Source: Flavobacterium frigoris
GTDB lineage: Bacteria; Bacteroidota; Bacteroidia; Flavobacteriales; Flavobacteriaceae
Assembly (NCBI RefSeq): GCF_900111075.1
Contig: NZ_FOFZ01000002.1
Location: forward strand, 186,001 to 250,000
Direction: 5' to 3'
DNA: 64,000 bases
Shown here piece after piece: positions 28,374-37,392 of this stretch (positions within the stretch are counted from its first letter, which is position 1; each line of letters starts with the position of its first letter). The translations under genes were made by a program, and so were the position numbers. The notes under the pieces are model-generated. The model was given only the letters and a program-made list of their open reading frames with translations, ran no database searches and was not told the origin of the DNA.

Positions 28374-29069
28374 CTATATATCTTTTTTGTCCTCCGTCAC
28401 CTTGGTTTTTTTAGCAAGTTTAAGAAGCACTGGAGAAAGTGTTAATACCACTAACCCAATAATTATTAATTCAATATGGTTCTTTAAGTCTATTTGATAG
28501 TTATCAAGTAAAAACCCATATAAATAATGACCTGCAAAAATCAATGTAAAGGACCACAGAAATGAACTTACAACATTGTAAAACATGAACTTCTTTTTGT
28601 CCATAGTTACAATTCCAGCTACAATAGGAGCAAAAGTTCTAAATATAGGCAAGAATCTGGCAAAAATAATAGCCCTACCTCCGTGTCTTTCAAAGAAATC
28701 TTTAGATTGCACAAGATATTTTTTCTTAAACCAAAAAGTATCCTTTTTATTATAGAGATAATACCCGCTTTTAGACCCAAACCAATACCCCATTACATTA
28801 CCTAGAACACCTGCCACTGCCACTGAGCTAGACAAGATCATAACATTAATAAAAGCACTGTCTATAAAGAATACATTCTCTATTAACTCTCTATTATAGA
28901 TCCCCGCCAAAAAAAGCAAACTATCACCCGGTAAAAAGAAACCAGCAAAGAGTCCTGTTTCAGCAAAAACGATAAATAACACAATATAGATACCTAGTTT
29001 TATTCCATTTATATCAAAATGAATATAAAAAAGAGGGTCTATTAAATTCTTCCAATCAAAACTATTCAT
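28374..29069 (-). CDS. DedA family membrane protein
   Basis: This 231-residue inner-membrane protein belongs to the DedA/SNARE-associated (VTT) family. The core motifs are visible: ETGLFAGFFLPGDSLLF near 37-53, and FFERHGGRAIIFARFLPIFRTFAPIVAGI near 113-141, with the conserved Arg and Pro thought to line a proton-dependent lipid transport path. Some members flip undecaprenyl phosphate or phosphatidylethanolamine. Which lipid this one handles cannot be told. It is monocistronic by spacing, with almost 300 bp upstream. Confidence 0.88.
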   Translation of the reverse strand: MNSFDWKNLIDPLFYIHFDINGIKLGIYIVLFIVFAETGLFAGFFLPGDSLLFLAGIYNRELIENVFFIDSAFINVMILSSSVAVAGVLGNVMGYWFGSKSGYYLYNKKDTFWFKKKYLVQSKDFFERHGGRAIIFARFLPIFRTFAPIVAGIVTMDKKKFMFYNVVSSFLWSFTLIFAGHYLYGFLLDNYQIDLKNHIELIIIGLVVLTLSPVLLKLAKKTKVTEDKKDI

Positions 29070-29302
29070 TCTTTGGGGTTTAATGCTTAAATTATATGTG
29101 CGTGAAAGTAGTTATAAATTATATTAACCACAATTTATTGGATAATTTTAAAGTTTAATTAACGCTAAAATCATCATTTGAAATGACTGAGTCCTTTAAA
29201 TAGTTATCGCTTTTATCAATTACATATTTTTGACATTGGAAGTTTAGAATCAAAACCAGTCAATTCTATTTTTTTTAGGCAAAACACAAGCGGAATTATT
29301 TC

Positions 29303-29342
29303 AAAAACAAATCCCAAAGATGTCTCTTTGGGATTTGTTTTT
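29303..29342. terminator. Terminator downstream of the beta-CASP hydrolase gene
   Basis: Perfect 18-base arms AAAAACAAATCCCAAAGA and TCTTTGGGATTTGTTTTT enclose TGTC. It lies 20 bp past the stop of the minus-strand metallo-hydrolase gene. The rest of the 292-bp gap (29070-29361) shows nothing else I can name. Confidence 0.9.
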
Positions 29343-29361
29343 GACCACAGCTATAAAAAAC

Positions 29362-30717
29362 TTAGAGCTCAAATTCCTGTCCCATTAAAGGGATAGAACA
29401 ATCAAATCCATAAGTCTCGTTTATTTTTATGCGAAGTTCATCTGCTGGTTGATTTTCACTATGAACTAAAAATACTTTTTCCGGTTTGTTCTCTAATGCA
29501 GAAAGCCAATTAAGCAACCCCTTTTGATCCGCATGTGCTGAGAGCCCTTCTATTTCAAGAATCTTTGCTTCTACGGGATAATATTTTCCATAAATCTTAA
29601 CTTCTTTGGCTCCTTCAAGTAATTTTCGTCCCCGTGTACCTTCTGCTTGATAGCCCACAATAATTACGGTGGTCTCAGGTAAAATGATGTAGCGTTCTAA
29701 ATAACTCAGAACTCTTCCTCCTGTCACCATTCCACTTGCAGCAATCACTACTTTTGGATGTTTATTATAAATTGCATCAATCGTTTCTTGATAATCAGTA
29801 ATCATAGTAAACATTTTATTTATTGCTATACAATCTTCTAATGATACCTTATGCCACTTTCTATTTTCAAAAAATATCTCAAAAGCACTCACTCCCATAG
29901 GCGAATCTATAATATAAGGCATATCAGGGATTTTACCTTCTTCTTTGAGTTGCCATAGCAAATACATGATCATTTGTGCTCGTTCCACCGCAAAGCTAGG
30001 TATAATGACTGTCCCTCCCCTCTGAAACGTATTATTAATATACATTTCTAATTCTGACTTGGGATCACTGTCAGGATGAAGACGATCTCCATATGTACTC
30101 TCCAGAAACACATAATCTGCTTTTTTGGGTTTTGTTGGCGGATACATTAAAACATCGTTATCCCGGCCAATATCACCAGAAAAAACTAATATTTTATTTT
30201 CGAGCTTTAGCTCAATACTGCACGCTCCAATGATATGTCCAGCATTAACAAAAACTGCTGAAATTTCAGCATCCAAAGGCACAGCTTCATTTGTATTAAC
30301 GACCCTAAAATGTGGAAAAACTTTTCTAGCTTGCTCTACATTATATAGTGGCTCTGCAACTTCGTGTTTAGAATACTTTTCTTTATTCGCTTTTTCAGCT
30401 TCCTCTTCCTGAATTTTACCACTATCTAAAAGAATAAGTTCAGCAATTTCTTTTGTAGGGCCTGAACAATATATTTTACCTTTAAAACCTTGATCAACTA
30501 ACCTTGGCAACCAACCGCAATGATCTAAATGCCCATGCGTCAGAAGAACAAAATCAATAGTAGAAGCTAAAACTGGCAATGGCTGCCAGTTCAGTTCCCG
30601 CAAAGGCTTAATACCTTGAAAAAGTCCGCAATCTATCAAAATCCGAATCCCATTACTTTCAATCAATGTTTTTGAACCTGTTACTGTTCCTGCCGCTCCA
30701 ATAAATTTTACTTTCAT
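29362..30717 (-). CDS. MBL-fold beta-CASP metallo-hydrolase with RNA-specificity domain
   Basis: This 451-residue protein begins with a metallo-beta-lactamase domain; the zinc-binding HGHLDH is at 61-66. A beta-CASP domain is inserted (about 210-330, IIPSFAVERAQMIMYLLWQL), followed by the RNA-specificity end with SGMVTGGRVLSYLE and GLSAHADQKGLLNWL. This is the architecture of CPSF73/YsgA-like RNA nucleases, so RNA processing or decay is the likely job. It lies 41 bp after the ATP-cone/nuclease gene in the same direction, which suggests they work together. Confidence 0.9.
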   Translation of the reverse strand: MKVKFIGAAGTVTGSKTLIESNGIRILIDCGLFQGIKPLRELNWQPLPVLASTIDFVLLTHGHLDHCGWLPRLVDQGFKGKIYCSGPTKEIAELILLDSGKIQEEEAEKANKEKYSKHEVAEPLYNVEQARKVFPHFRVVNTNEAVPLDAEISAVFVNAGHIIGACSIELKLENKILVFSGDIGRDNDVLMYPPTKPKKADYVFLESTYGDRLHPDSDPKSELEMYINNTFQRGGTVIIPSFAVERAQMIMYLLWQLKEEGKIPDMPYIIDSPMGVSAFEIFFENRKWHKVSLEDCIAINKMFTMITDYQETIDAIYNKHPKVVIAASGMVTGGRVLSYLERYIILPETTVIIVGYQAEGTRGRKLLEGAKEVKIYGKYYPVEAKILEIEGLSAHADQKGLLNWLSALENKPEKVFLVHSENQPADELRIKINETYGFDCSIPLMGQEFEL

Positions 30718-30758
30718 GATCCCGTTTTTAAGATTAAAAAATCAAACCAATACTTACT

Positions 30759-31589
30759 TTAAATACATCTGACTAACTCTCTTACTTCTTTTAAAACATT
30801 TTTAATCCTGTTAGAACTCAACCCAATTTTCTCTAATTTATCAGAATTATTTATTAATTCTTTCGCCAAGATTACGTCTAATATTAATAATTTATCCTTT
30901 TCCACCAGAGACAATGTAGTCAGACAAGTCACAGGATAAAGGCAATCAATATCATTTTTAGTTTTCAAATTATTGCCTTTCGGATAATCCCAGCTCAATA
31001 AATTCATACCTGAACATTTCGCAAAAACTATTGCATCAGATGTAAATCGATTATTAGTTACTATCCAGCATTTTGAAATGATTTCATTTTTCGAGAAAAC
31101 AATTTGTTTTCTTTCTCTCAAATCATTAAATCTTGAAAAAACATATAAAGGAACTTTTACGTCCGACTTATTTTCTCGTGCCGAATGAAATTTACATTCA
31201 ATCATTTCCAACTCATTGTCTTTCTTAATCAAAACGTCAATTTCATGCGATACACATTTACCAGGCAAAATTAAATTAGTAACCGTTTGATAACCTTCCG
31301 CATCAAAAAGGCGTGCGATATATTTTTCGAAGAAAAACCCGGCAGGCCCTAATGACTGTAGAGCCGATCTTAAATTATATCGCGCCGCATGTGAATTAGC
31401 CTCTTTTTTCAACAAAGCAAAAGCGCGTTTATAAATTTTTTTTGTAGAAATTCCCTCGTAGATTTCACTACTGATTTTATGCAAGATATCCTCAACCACC
31501 AAATCGTCTGCTCCAGATTTCATTAATGACTTTCGAAGTTTTTCAGGATCAAAATCAACAATATCTCCAGAATGTTTAATTATCTTCAT
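30759..31589 (-). CDS. ATP-cone domain fused to a predicted Mrr-like nuclease domain
   Basis: This 276-residue protein has an ATP-cone at 1-85 (IKHSGDIVDFDPEKLRKSL then the second helix pair with ISTKKIYKRAFALLKKEA), the nucleotide-sensing module of class I ribonucleotide reductases and NrdR. It is followed by a PD-(D/E)xK restriction-endonuclease-like domain (about 85-205). The catalytic residues appear as Asp118 in SHEIDVL and Glu131-Cys-Lys133 in MIECKF. The last 70 residues are helical with no known match. A nuclease gated by ATP or dATP level is the natural reading, but it is inferred. It precedes the beta-CASP gene by 41 bp. Confidence 0.78.
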   Translation of the reverse strand: MKIIKHSGDIVDFDPEKLRKSLMKSGADDLVVEDILHKISSEIYEGISTKKIYKRAFALLKKEANSHAARYNLRSALQSLGPAGFFFEKYIARLFDAEGYQTVTNLILPGKCVSHEIDVLIKKDNELEMIECKFHSARENKSDVKVPLYVFSRFNDLRERKQIVFSKNEIISKCWIVTNNRFTSDAIVFAKCSGMNLLSWDYPKGNNLKTKNDIDCLYPVTCLTTLSLVEKDKLLILDVILAKELINNSDKLEKIGLSSNRIKNVLKEVRELVRCI

Positions 31590-31648
31590 ACCTATAAATT
31601 ATTTAACTGTCGAGTTAAAAAGTTACAATTAAAGATACTTAAAAAAAA

Positions 31649-32092
31649 CTATTTACTTAGCTTTTGATAATAAAATGCGGGAATAAACAATATCACAAAA
31701 ATAGGCTGAATAAGAAATCGCCTTACATAAAAAAGCGTCAAATTATCGTGAGCTCCATTGAAGTGAATTGTAACGTAGAATAAAGAAATTAAAACTAGAA
31801 AGAAAAAGACATATAGAAAAAAAACAAACTTAATCATTGTAACATCCTGAAAAAGCGCATAAATCAACCCTAATGACAAGATTGTGTTTAACCCATAACG
31901 AAGCAGCAACCCCATCAACAACTGAAAAGAATTGTAGGACGGCAATGGCAAGGAGTTATAGTCACTTTTAAAATAATTCAAAAAAGGATCATAAAATAAT
32001 TGATCTTCATAAGCACGGACCACAGCAAGTAATACTACGAATACCAATCCGAGAACAATTCTTAGCTTATGTGACAGCAGTTGTTTTAGCAT
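31649..32092 (-). CDS. Exosortase F system-associated membrane protein
   Basis: This 147-residue membrane protein has about four hydrophobic helices and the motif DPFLNYFKSDYNSLPLPSY before the second. I recognise it as the partner gene that accompanies XrtF-type exosortases in Flavobacteriia. Its biochemical role is not known to me. The gene overlaps the end of the exosortase gene by 26 bp, so the two are almost certainly co-translated. Confidence 0.75.
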   Translation of the reverse strand: MLKQLLSHKLRIVLGLVFVVLLAVVRAYEDQLFYDPFLNYFKSDYNSLPLPSYNSFQLLMGLLLRYGLNTILSLGLIYALFQDVTMIKFVFFLYVFFFLVLISLFYVTIHFNGAHDNLTLFYVRRFLIQPIFVILFIPAFYYQKLSK

Positions 32093-32618
32093 ATAATGAA
32101 AATTTACGTACCCAAATTACCCATAGAAGGAAAACTACCCCATAAATGAATAGTGGAAATAATACACTGTGAAGCAAAGACACCTGCCTAGGAAAATGAT
32201 AGATTAATACACTCAACATAGCGATACGAATCACATTTAATATATAAATGACTATACTTCCGCCAAAAACAAAAAATAACGTTGGTTTTAACTTCCCTGA
32301 AAATGAAACAACAAATGAAATAAATAGAATAATAACACTAATAGCATTACATCCCTCAATTATCCGTGCAACATATTTATGATTATAGAGTAATTTTATA
32401 GAAGATCCCATTTTGTTTTCCTCGATAGCTGCATCCGTTGGAAATAAATCCAACAACTGTTCCGTATTCCTAGCAACTACTTTAGTAATAGAATCAATCT
32501 TATTATCTTCAAACCTTCTCAAAAAACCTTGATATAATAACGTAAGAATGATATAAGTCAAAAAAAACTTTATTAAAAAAAGCAAAAAGGGTTTATATAA
32601 GATAAAATATTTTTTCAA
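32067..32618 (-). CDS. xrtF: Exosortase family protein XrtF
   Basis: This 183-residue integral membrane protein has the exosortase/archaeosortase catalytic triad: Cys90 in EGCNAIS, Arg131 in LNVIRIA and His150 in LLHSVLF. Exosortases are transpeptidases that cut proteins carrying a PEP-CTERM-like sorting tail during export. At least five hydrophobic helices are predictable. XrtF types are short and typical of this class. No target protein with a sorting tail is visible nearby. It overlaps the associated membrane protein gene and is divergent from a GAF-domain gene 72 bp away. Confidence 0.85.
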   Translation of the reverse strand: MKKYFILYKPFLLFLIKFFLTYIILTLLYQGFLRRFEDNKIDSITKVVARNTEQLLDLFPTDAAIEENKMGSSIKLLYNHKYVARIIEGCNAISVIILFISFVVSFSGKLKPTLFFVFGGSIVIYILNVIRIAMLSVLIYHFPRQVSLLHSVLFPLFIYGVVFLLWVIWVRKFSLYAKTTAVT

Positions 32619-32665
32619 AATCTAATTTTTAACAAATTTATATAATTTTTAAAAGAGACTTTAAA

Positions 32666-32673
32666 TACTTTTG
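32666..32673 (+). promoter_or_regulatory. -7 promoter element upstream of the GAF-domain gene
   Basis: TACTTTTG matches TAnnTTTG and ends 17 bp before the start at 32691. No clear TTG sits at the expected distance upstream, so only half the promoter is supported. Confidence 0.35.
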
Positions 32674-32690
32674 CTTAAAAATTAGAAAAT

Positions 32691-33152
32691 ATGACATTTC
32701 AAGAATTACAACCAAAGGTAACTGCAATTACAATAAATAACAGTCTTTCCAGAGACGAAAAACTTTTATCAGTTTGCCAGCTTTTAAAAGACAACGTAGA
32801 CTATTACAATTGGGTTGGATTCTACTTTGCTAATCATGACACAAAAACTTTACATTTAGGCCCCTATGTAGGAGCGGAGACTGATCATACTGTTATTCCT
32901 TTCGGTAAAGGAATTTGTGGACAGGTGGCAGTTTCTAATGATAATTTTGTTGTTCCCGATGTAGCGGCACAAGACAATTACATCGCTTGTAGCTTTACAG
33001 TAAAGTCAGAAATTGTGGTTCCCTTATTTGTACACGGAAAAAACATTGGTCAAATTGATATTGACAGCCATGTAATAGATCCTTTTACAGAAGAAGACGA
33101 ATGGTTTTTGGAATTTGTAAATAAAGAGATTGCAAAAACGTTTCTTGTTTAA
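32691..33152 (+). CDS. GAF-domain protein, free methionine-(R)-sulfoxide reductase type
   Basis: This 153-residue single GAF domain matches fRMsr (Escherichia coli MsrC/YebR). Two of the three conserved cysteines are present: Cys76 in KGICG and Cys100 in NYIACSF. The third (Cys84 of the Escherichia coli enzyme, in ACVRIP) is His66 here. The reductase could still form one Cys76-Cys100 disulfide, so activity remains plausible. The motif SEIVVPL and IDIDS are typical of the family. It stands alone between the exosortase and rpsO. Confidence 0.8.
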   Translation: MTFQELQPKVTAITINNSLSRDEKLLSVCQLLKDNVDYYNWVGFYFANHDTKTLHLGPYVGAETDHTVIPFGKGICGQVAVSNDNFVVPDVAAQDNYIACSFTVKSEIVVPLFVHGKNIGQIDIDSHVIDPFTEEDEWFLEFVNKEIAKTFLV

Positions 33153-33194
33153 TTCTTTGAGCACTACAGCCGTAAATCTTAGCTAAAAATTATA

Positions 33195-33224
33195 TTGCCA
33201 TATTGAAAATAAATATTATCTTTG
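33195..33224 (+). promoter_or_regulatory. Bacteroidota-type promoter of rpsO
   Basis: TTG at 33195-33197 and TATCTTTG at 33217-33224 are separated by exactly 19 bp, an ideal match to the Flavobacterium consensus TTG-N19-TAnnTTTG. The start codon is 56 bp beyond, leaving a leader of about 50 bases for possible S15 autoregulation. Confidence 0.7.
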
Positions 33225-33280
33225 CACCCGTCTTACAATAGCTGTAGGACATACATAAAAATCATTAAACAAATATTGGA

Positions 33281-33547
33281 ATGTATTTAACTAAAGAGAT
33301 TAAAGAAGAAATCTTCGCTAAACACGGAGAAAAAACAAACACAGGTAAATCAGAAGCTCAAATTGCTTTGTTCACTTTCAGAATTAGCCACCTAACAGAA
33401 CACTTGAAAAAAAATCGTCACGATTATAACACAGAGCGTTCATTAGTATTGCTAGTAGGAAAAAGAAGATCTTTGTTGGATTACTTGAAAAAGAAAGAAA
33501 TCAACAGATATCGTGAGATTATCAAAGTATTGGGTATCAGAAAATAA
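33281..33547 (+). CDS. rpsO: 30S ribosomal protein S15
   Basis: This 88-residue protein binds the central domain of 16S rRNA early in 30S assembly. The S15 signature (residues 39-69, LTEHLKKNRHDYNTERSLVLL then VGKRRSLLDYLKKK) and the C-terminal RYREIIKVLGIRK are complete. It is followed by a terminator and then pnp, the same rpsO-pnp neighbourhood as in many bacteria. A strong consensus promoter precedes it. Confidence 0.97.
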   Translation: MYLTKEIKEEIFAKHGEKTNTGKSEAQIALFTFRISHLTEHLKKNRHDYNTERSLVLLVGKRRSLLDYLKKKEINRYREIIKVLGIRK

Positions 33548-33557
33548 TCAATATACT

Positions 33558-33588
33558 AAAGAGGCGCGAGAGTGCCTCTTTTTGTTTT
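33558..33588 (+). terminator. Terminator of rpsO
   Basis: AAAGAGGC and GCCTCTTT pair around CGCGAGAGT-type loop bases, followed by TTTTGTTTTT, 10 bp after the rpsO stop. Downstream lies a short CCCCTAAAGGGG palindrome at about 33599. Confidence 0.85.
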
Positions 33589-33721
33589 TACCCCCAAACC
33601 CCTAAAGGGGCAAAATTAAGAATAAAAAAAGTTTGGTTTTTCATTGGGTTTTAGGCATTAACTACGCAAACAACAACTACAACACAACTAGAACCCATGT
33701 TTAACTAAAAAAAATAAATTT

Positions 33722-35863
33722 ATGATTCCACAATTATTTGTAGAAACTATCGATTTAGGTGATGGCAGAAACATCACAATCGAGACAGGTCGTTTAGCCA
33801 AACAAGCAGACGGATCTGTAGTAATTAGAATAGGAAAGACTGTTATTTTAGGAACAGTAGTTTCTTCAAGAAAAGCAAGTCCAGGTATCGACTTTTTACC
33901 TCTTACGGTAGATTATCGTGAGAAATTTGCTGCAGCTGGTCGTTTTCCAGGTGGTTTTTTCAAAAGAGAAGCAAGACCAAGTGATAGCGAAGTATTAACA
34001 ATGCGTCTTGTTGACCGTGTTTTACGTCCGCTTTTCCCTAGTGACTACCATGCCGAAGTTCAGGTAATGATTCAATTAATGTCTTTTGACGAAGATGTAA
34101 TGCCAGATGCATTAGCAGGTTTAGCAGCATCAGCAGCTTTAGCTCTATCTGACATTCCATTCGAAACATTAATCTCTGAAGCTAGAGTAGGTCGTATCGA
34201 CGGAAAATTCATCATCAACCCAAGTCGTGCACAATTAGAATTATCAGATATTGATATGATGATTGGAGCTTCTATGGATTCTATCGCAATGGTAGAAGGT
34301 GAAATGAAAGAGATTTCAGAAGCAGAAATGCTTAGCGCCATTAAATTTGCTCACGAACATATCAAAAATCAAATTGCTGCACAAGAAAGATTGGTAGCTG
34401 CTTTTGGAAAAAAAGAAGTTCGTACTTACGAAGGAGAAAGAGAAGACGAAGCTATTTACGCTAAAGTAAAAGCAGCATCTTACGATAAAATCTACGCTAT
34501 TGCTAGCAAAGGTTCTTCTAAACAAGAGCGCACTGCTGCATTTGATGAAGTTAAAGAAGAAGTTAAAGCCTTATTTACTGAAGAAGAATTAGCAGTAGAT
34601 GGCGAATTAGTTTCTAAATATTTCAAAAAAACCAACAAAGAAGCGGTTCGTAACGTAACCCTAGATTTAGGAACACGTTTAGACGGTAGAAAAACTACAG
34701 AAATTAGAGATATCTGGTGTGAAGTAGATTACTTACCATCTGTACACGGATCTGCATTGTTTACACGTGGAGAAACTCAAGCATTGGCAACAGCAACTTT
34801 AGGAACGTCTAGAGAAGCAAACCAAATTGACTCTCCATCTCAACAAGGTGAAGAAAAATTCTACTTACACTATAACTTCCCTCCTTTCTCAACTGGTGAG
34901 GCACGTCCTTTAAGAGGAACTTCTAGAAGAGAAGTTGGTCACGGAAACTTAGCGCAAAGAGCGTTGAAAAACATGATTCCTGCTGATTGTCCTTACACAA
35001 TCCGCGTCGTATCTGAAGTATTAGAATCTAACGGTTCTTCTTCTATGGCAACAGTTTGTGCTGGAACATTATCATTAATGGATGCTGGTATCCAAATGAT
35101 TCGTCCCGTTTCTGGAATTGCAATGGGATTAATTACTGACGGAGACCGTTATGCGGTATTGTCTGATATTCTTGGTGATGAAGATCACTTAGGAGATATG
35201 GACTTTAAAGTAACTGGAACTTCTGAAGGAATTACAGCTTGTCAAATGGACATCAAGATTGACGGATTGAAGTATGAGATTATGGAAGCAGCATTAGCGC
35301 AAGCTCGTGACGGTCGTTTACATATCCTTGGAATATTAATCGAAACTTTAGCAGCTCCAAAAGAAGATGTTAAAGCTTACGCTCCAAAAATCATTACAAG
35401 AAGAATTCCTAATGCATTTATCGGTGCTTTGATTGGACCTGGTGGAAAAGTGATTCAAGAATTACAAAAAACTACAGGAACAACAATTGTTATCAACGAA
35501 GACCCTGCTACGGAAGAAGGAGTTATCGAAATTTTAGGAACTGATCCTGCTGGAATCGAAGCAGTATTGGCTAAAATCAAGTCGATCACTTTCAAGCCTA
35601 AAATGAATGAGTCTTACGAAGTGAAAGTAATCAAAATGTTAGATTTTGGTGCAGTAGTAGAATACCTTGAAGCTCCAGGAAATGAAGTGTTACTTCACGT
35701 ATCTGAGCTAGCATGGGAACGCACAGAAAATGTTTCTGACGTTGTCAACATGGGCGATGTTTTCCAAGTGAAATACTTAGGTATGGATCCGAAAACAAGA
35801 AAAGAAAAAGTGTCAAGAAAAGCACTTATGCCAAGACCTCCACGTGAGGAAAGAAAAGAGTAA
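33722..35863 (+). CDS. pnp: Polynucleotide phosphorylase
   Basis: This 713-residue 3'-5' exoribonuclease uses phosphate to degrade mRNA and can also add tails. There are two RNase PH domains, about 10-145 and 310-545, with [18 protein letters not shown] in the second. A helical domain lies between. A KH domain follows ([20 protein letters not shown], about 555-610) and then an S1 RNA-binding domain ([18 protein letters not shown] to RKALMPRP). All parts are present and the length is normal. The start at 33722 is preceded by AAAAAAATAAATTT, a typical A-rich leader. Confidence 0.97.
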   Translation: MIPQLFVETIDLGDGRNITIETGRLAKQADGSVVIRIGKTVILGTVVSSRKASPGIDFLPLTVDYREKFAAAGRFPGGFFKREARPSDSEVLTMRLVDRVLRPLFPSDYHAEVQVMIQLMSFDEDVMPDALAGLAASAALALSDIPFETLISEARVGRIDGKFIINPSRAQLELSDIDMMIGASMDSIAMVEGEMKEISEAEMLSAIKFAHEHIKNQIAAQERLVAAFGKKEVRTYEGEREDEAIYAKVKAASYDKIYAIASKGSSKQERTAAFDEVKEEVKALFTEEELAVDGELVSKYFKKTNKEAVRNVTLDLGTRLDGRKTTEIRDIWCEVDYLPSVHGSALFTRGETQALATATLGTSREANQIDSPSQQGEEKFYLHYNFPPFSTGEARPLRGTSRREVGHGNLAQRALKNMIPADCPYTIRVVSEVLESNGSSSMATVCAGTLSLMDAGIQMIRPVSGIAMGLITDGDRYAVLSDILGDEDHLGDMDFKVTGTSEGITACQMDIKIDGLKYEIMEAALAQARDGRLHILGILIETLAAPKEDVKAYAPKIITRRIPNAFIGALIGPGGKVIQELQKTTGTTIVINEDPATEEGVIEILGTDPAGIEAVLAKIKSITFKPKMNESYEVKVIKMLDFGAVVEYLEAPGNEVLLHVSELAWERTENVSDVVNMGDVFQVKYLGMDPKTRKEKVSRKALMPRPPREERKE

Positions 35864-35894
35864 TCAGATCTTAGTTTACTAAAGGTTCATTTAT

Positions 35895-35931
35895 AAAAAA
35901 CCCCAATTCATTCATTTGAAATGGGGTTTTT
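35895..35931. terminator. Terminator of pnp
   Basis: AAAAAACCCCA and TGGGGTTTTT pair around a 16-base loop, 31 bp after the pnp stop, with A and T tracts on both sides. Confidence 0.85.
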
Positions 35932-36024
35932 GACTTTTATCAAAATATTTTCATCCTTTTGTAACTTTCTAGCAACTTCATACGTATAATTACTTGTACA
36001 CTTAAAAACTGAGGACACAAAAAC

Positions 36025-36888
36025 ATGAGACAACTTAAAATCACCAAGCAGGTTACCAATCGTGAAACTGCTTCATTAGACAAATATTTACAAGAAATTG
36101 GAAAAGTTGACCTTATTACCGCTGACGAAGAAGTAGAATTAGCACAAAAGATTAAAGCCGGGGATCAAAAAGCCCTTGAAAAATTAACAAAAGCAAATTT
36201 ACGTTTCGTTGTTTCGGTAGCAAAACAATACCAAAATCAAGGATTAACACTTCCTGATTTAATTAACGAAGGAAATCTAGGTCTTATTAAAGCGGCTCAA
36301 CGTTTTGATGAAACACGTGGTTTCAAATTCATCTCGTACGCTGTATGGTGGATTCGTCAATCGATACTACAAGCTTTGGCAGAACAATCTCGTATCGTTC
36401 GTTTGCCTTTAAATAAAATTGGTTCTATCAATAAAATCAACAAAATGTATGCCTTATTAGAGCAATCTAACGAGCGTCCACCATCTGCTGAGGAAATTGC
36501 AAAAGAACTAGACATGACAGTAAATGATGTAAAAGAGTCTATGAAAAACTCTGGCCGTCACTTATCAATGGATGCACCTCTTGTTGAAGGAGAAGATTCT
36601 AACCTATACGATGTATTGCGTTCCGGTGAATCTCCAAACCCAGACAGAGAATTAATCCACGAATCATTACGTACCGAAATCGAGCGTTCATTAGAAACAT
36701 TAACTCCAAGAGAGGCTGATGTAGTTCGTTTGTACTTTGGACTTGGTGACCAACACCCAATGACTTTGGAAGAAATTGGAGAGACTTTCGACCTAACTCG
36801 TGAGCGTGTACGTCAAATCAAGGAAAAAGCGATCCGTAGATTGAAACATACTTCTAGAAGTAAAATACTTAAAACATACCTAGGTTAA
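36025..36888 (+). CDS. rpoD: Primary RNA polymerase sigma factor (RpoD/SigA)
   Basis: This 287-residue housekeeping sigma factor has no region 1.1, which is the normal form in Bacteroidota. Region 1.2 ([25 protein letters not shown]) leads into region 2 ([29 protein letters not shown] and the -10-binding [14 protein letters not shown]). Region 3 follows, then region 4 ([27 protein letters not shown]), which reads the -33 element. The unusual TAnnTTTG promoters of this phylum are its target. The transcript ends at a strong hairpin at 36983. Confidence 0.97.
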   Translation: MRQLKITKQVTNRETASLDKYLQEIGKVDLITADEEVELAQKIKAGDQKALEKLTKANLRFVVSVAKQYQNQGLTLPDLINEGNLGLIKAAQRFDETRGFKFISYAVWWIRQSILQALAEQSRIVRLPLNKIGSINKINKMYALLEQSNERPPSAEEIAKELDMTVNDVKESMKNSGRHLSMDAPLVEGEDSNLYDVLRSGESPNPDRELIHESLRTEIERSLETLTPREADVVRLYFGLGDQHPMTLEEIGETFDLTRERVRQIKEKAIRRLKHTSRSKILKTYLG

Positions 36889-36982
36889 AAATATTCCCCA
36901 ATTAAAATGGTTAAACTATTAAACATTTTAATTCAAAATGAACAACAGTTTGATTGACTGTTCGTTTTTTGATTGATGATTG

Positions 36983-37007
36983 AAACTCCGGCTGATTACC
37001 GGAGTTT
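36983..37007. terminator. Terminator of rpoD
   Basis: AAACTCCGG and CCGGAGTTT pair around CTGATTA, followed by ATTTTTT, about 95 bp after the rpoD stop. Confidence 0.8.
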
Positions 37008-37156
37008 TATTTTTTATCAAAAAAACTCTCGGTCTGTTCGAGCTAAGCTCTCGGGTTTCCGAAGTTTTTTATTATTAGCCCCTACCCCAATAAGGGGAAT
37101 TGAAAACTGCCGATCTTTTTTATTATTGCAATTGAATTTTGTAAATGCAATTGATT

Positions 37157-37268
37157 TGGGCGTAACCCTTCGTAAAAACTTCGGGTCGGGCTTTCCATTA
37201 CAATCTTTTTTATATAATACGCTATCGCTCCATAAATAAAAAAGGATTTCCATTGCAATCCCTTACGC
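37157..37268. repeat. Dispersed intergenic repeat, type D
   Basis: This contains GGGCGTAACCC, TCGGGTCGGGCTTTCCATTACAATC then a T tract, a short variable centre, then AAAAAAGGATTTCCATTGCAATCCC. The block TTTCCATTRCAATC occurs twice in the same direction. GCTTTCCATTACAATC is the complement of GATTGTAACGGAAAGC in copy B with one difference, so the two repeat types share a core. I recall similar sequences from other Flavobacterium genomes, unverified. Confidence 0.6.
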
Positions 37269-37332
37269 ACTAAACGTGCTTCACCCCGAAGTTGTCCACG
37301 CAAAAAAACTTTCGCATTTGTTTTAAATAACC

Positions 37333-37340
37333 TAATTTTG
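37333..37340 (+). promoter_or_regulatory. -7 promoter element upstream of rpe
   Basis: TAATTTTG matches TAnnTTTG, 52 bp before the rpe start. A TTCG about 18 bp upstream is only a partial -33 match. Confidence 0.4.
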
Positions 37341-37392
37341 CAGAAACTACAACTAAAGAATCTGAAACAAACTCAGATTAAACAACAACACA

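Larger units (their letters stand above)
36889..37392. other. Gene-free region between rpoD and rpe, repeat-rich
   Basis: This is 504 bp without a gene. From left to right it holds the rpoD terminator, an AT tract, a CCCCTACCCCAATAAGGGG palindrome (37079-37097), a short ATTGCAATTG...TGCAATTGAT repeat (about 37124-37155), the intergenic repeat D, and a consensus -7 element for rpe. Apparent frames of 70-90 codons on both strands carry no family resemblance and look like repeat translation. Confidence 0.7.

Noticed and set aside
36973..37303. Three overlapping frames of 73-88 codons on both strands between rpoD and rpe
   Set aside because: They translate terminator and repeat sequence, and each frame would require the others to be false; none has a credible start.
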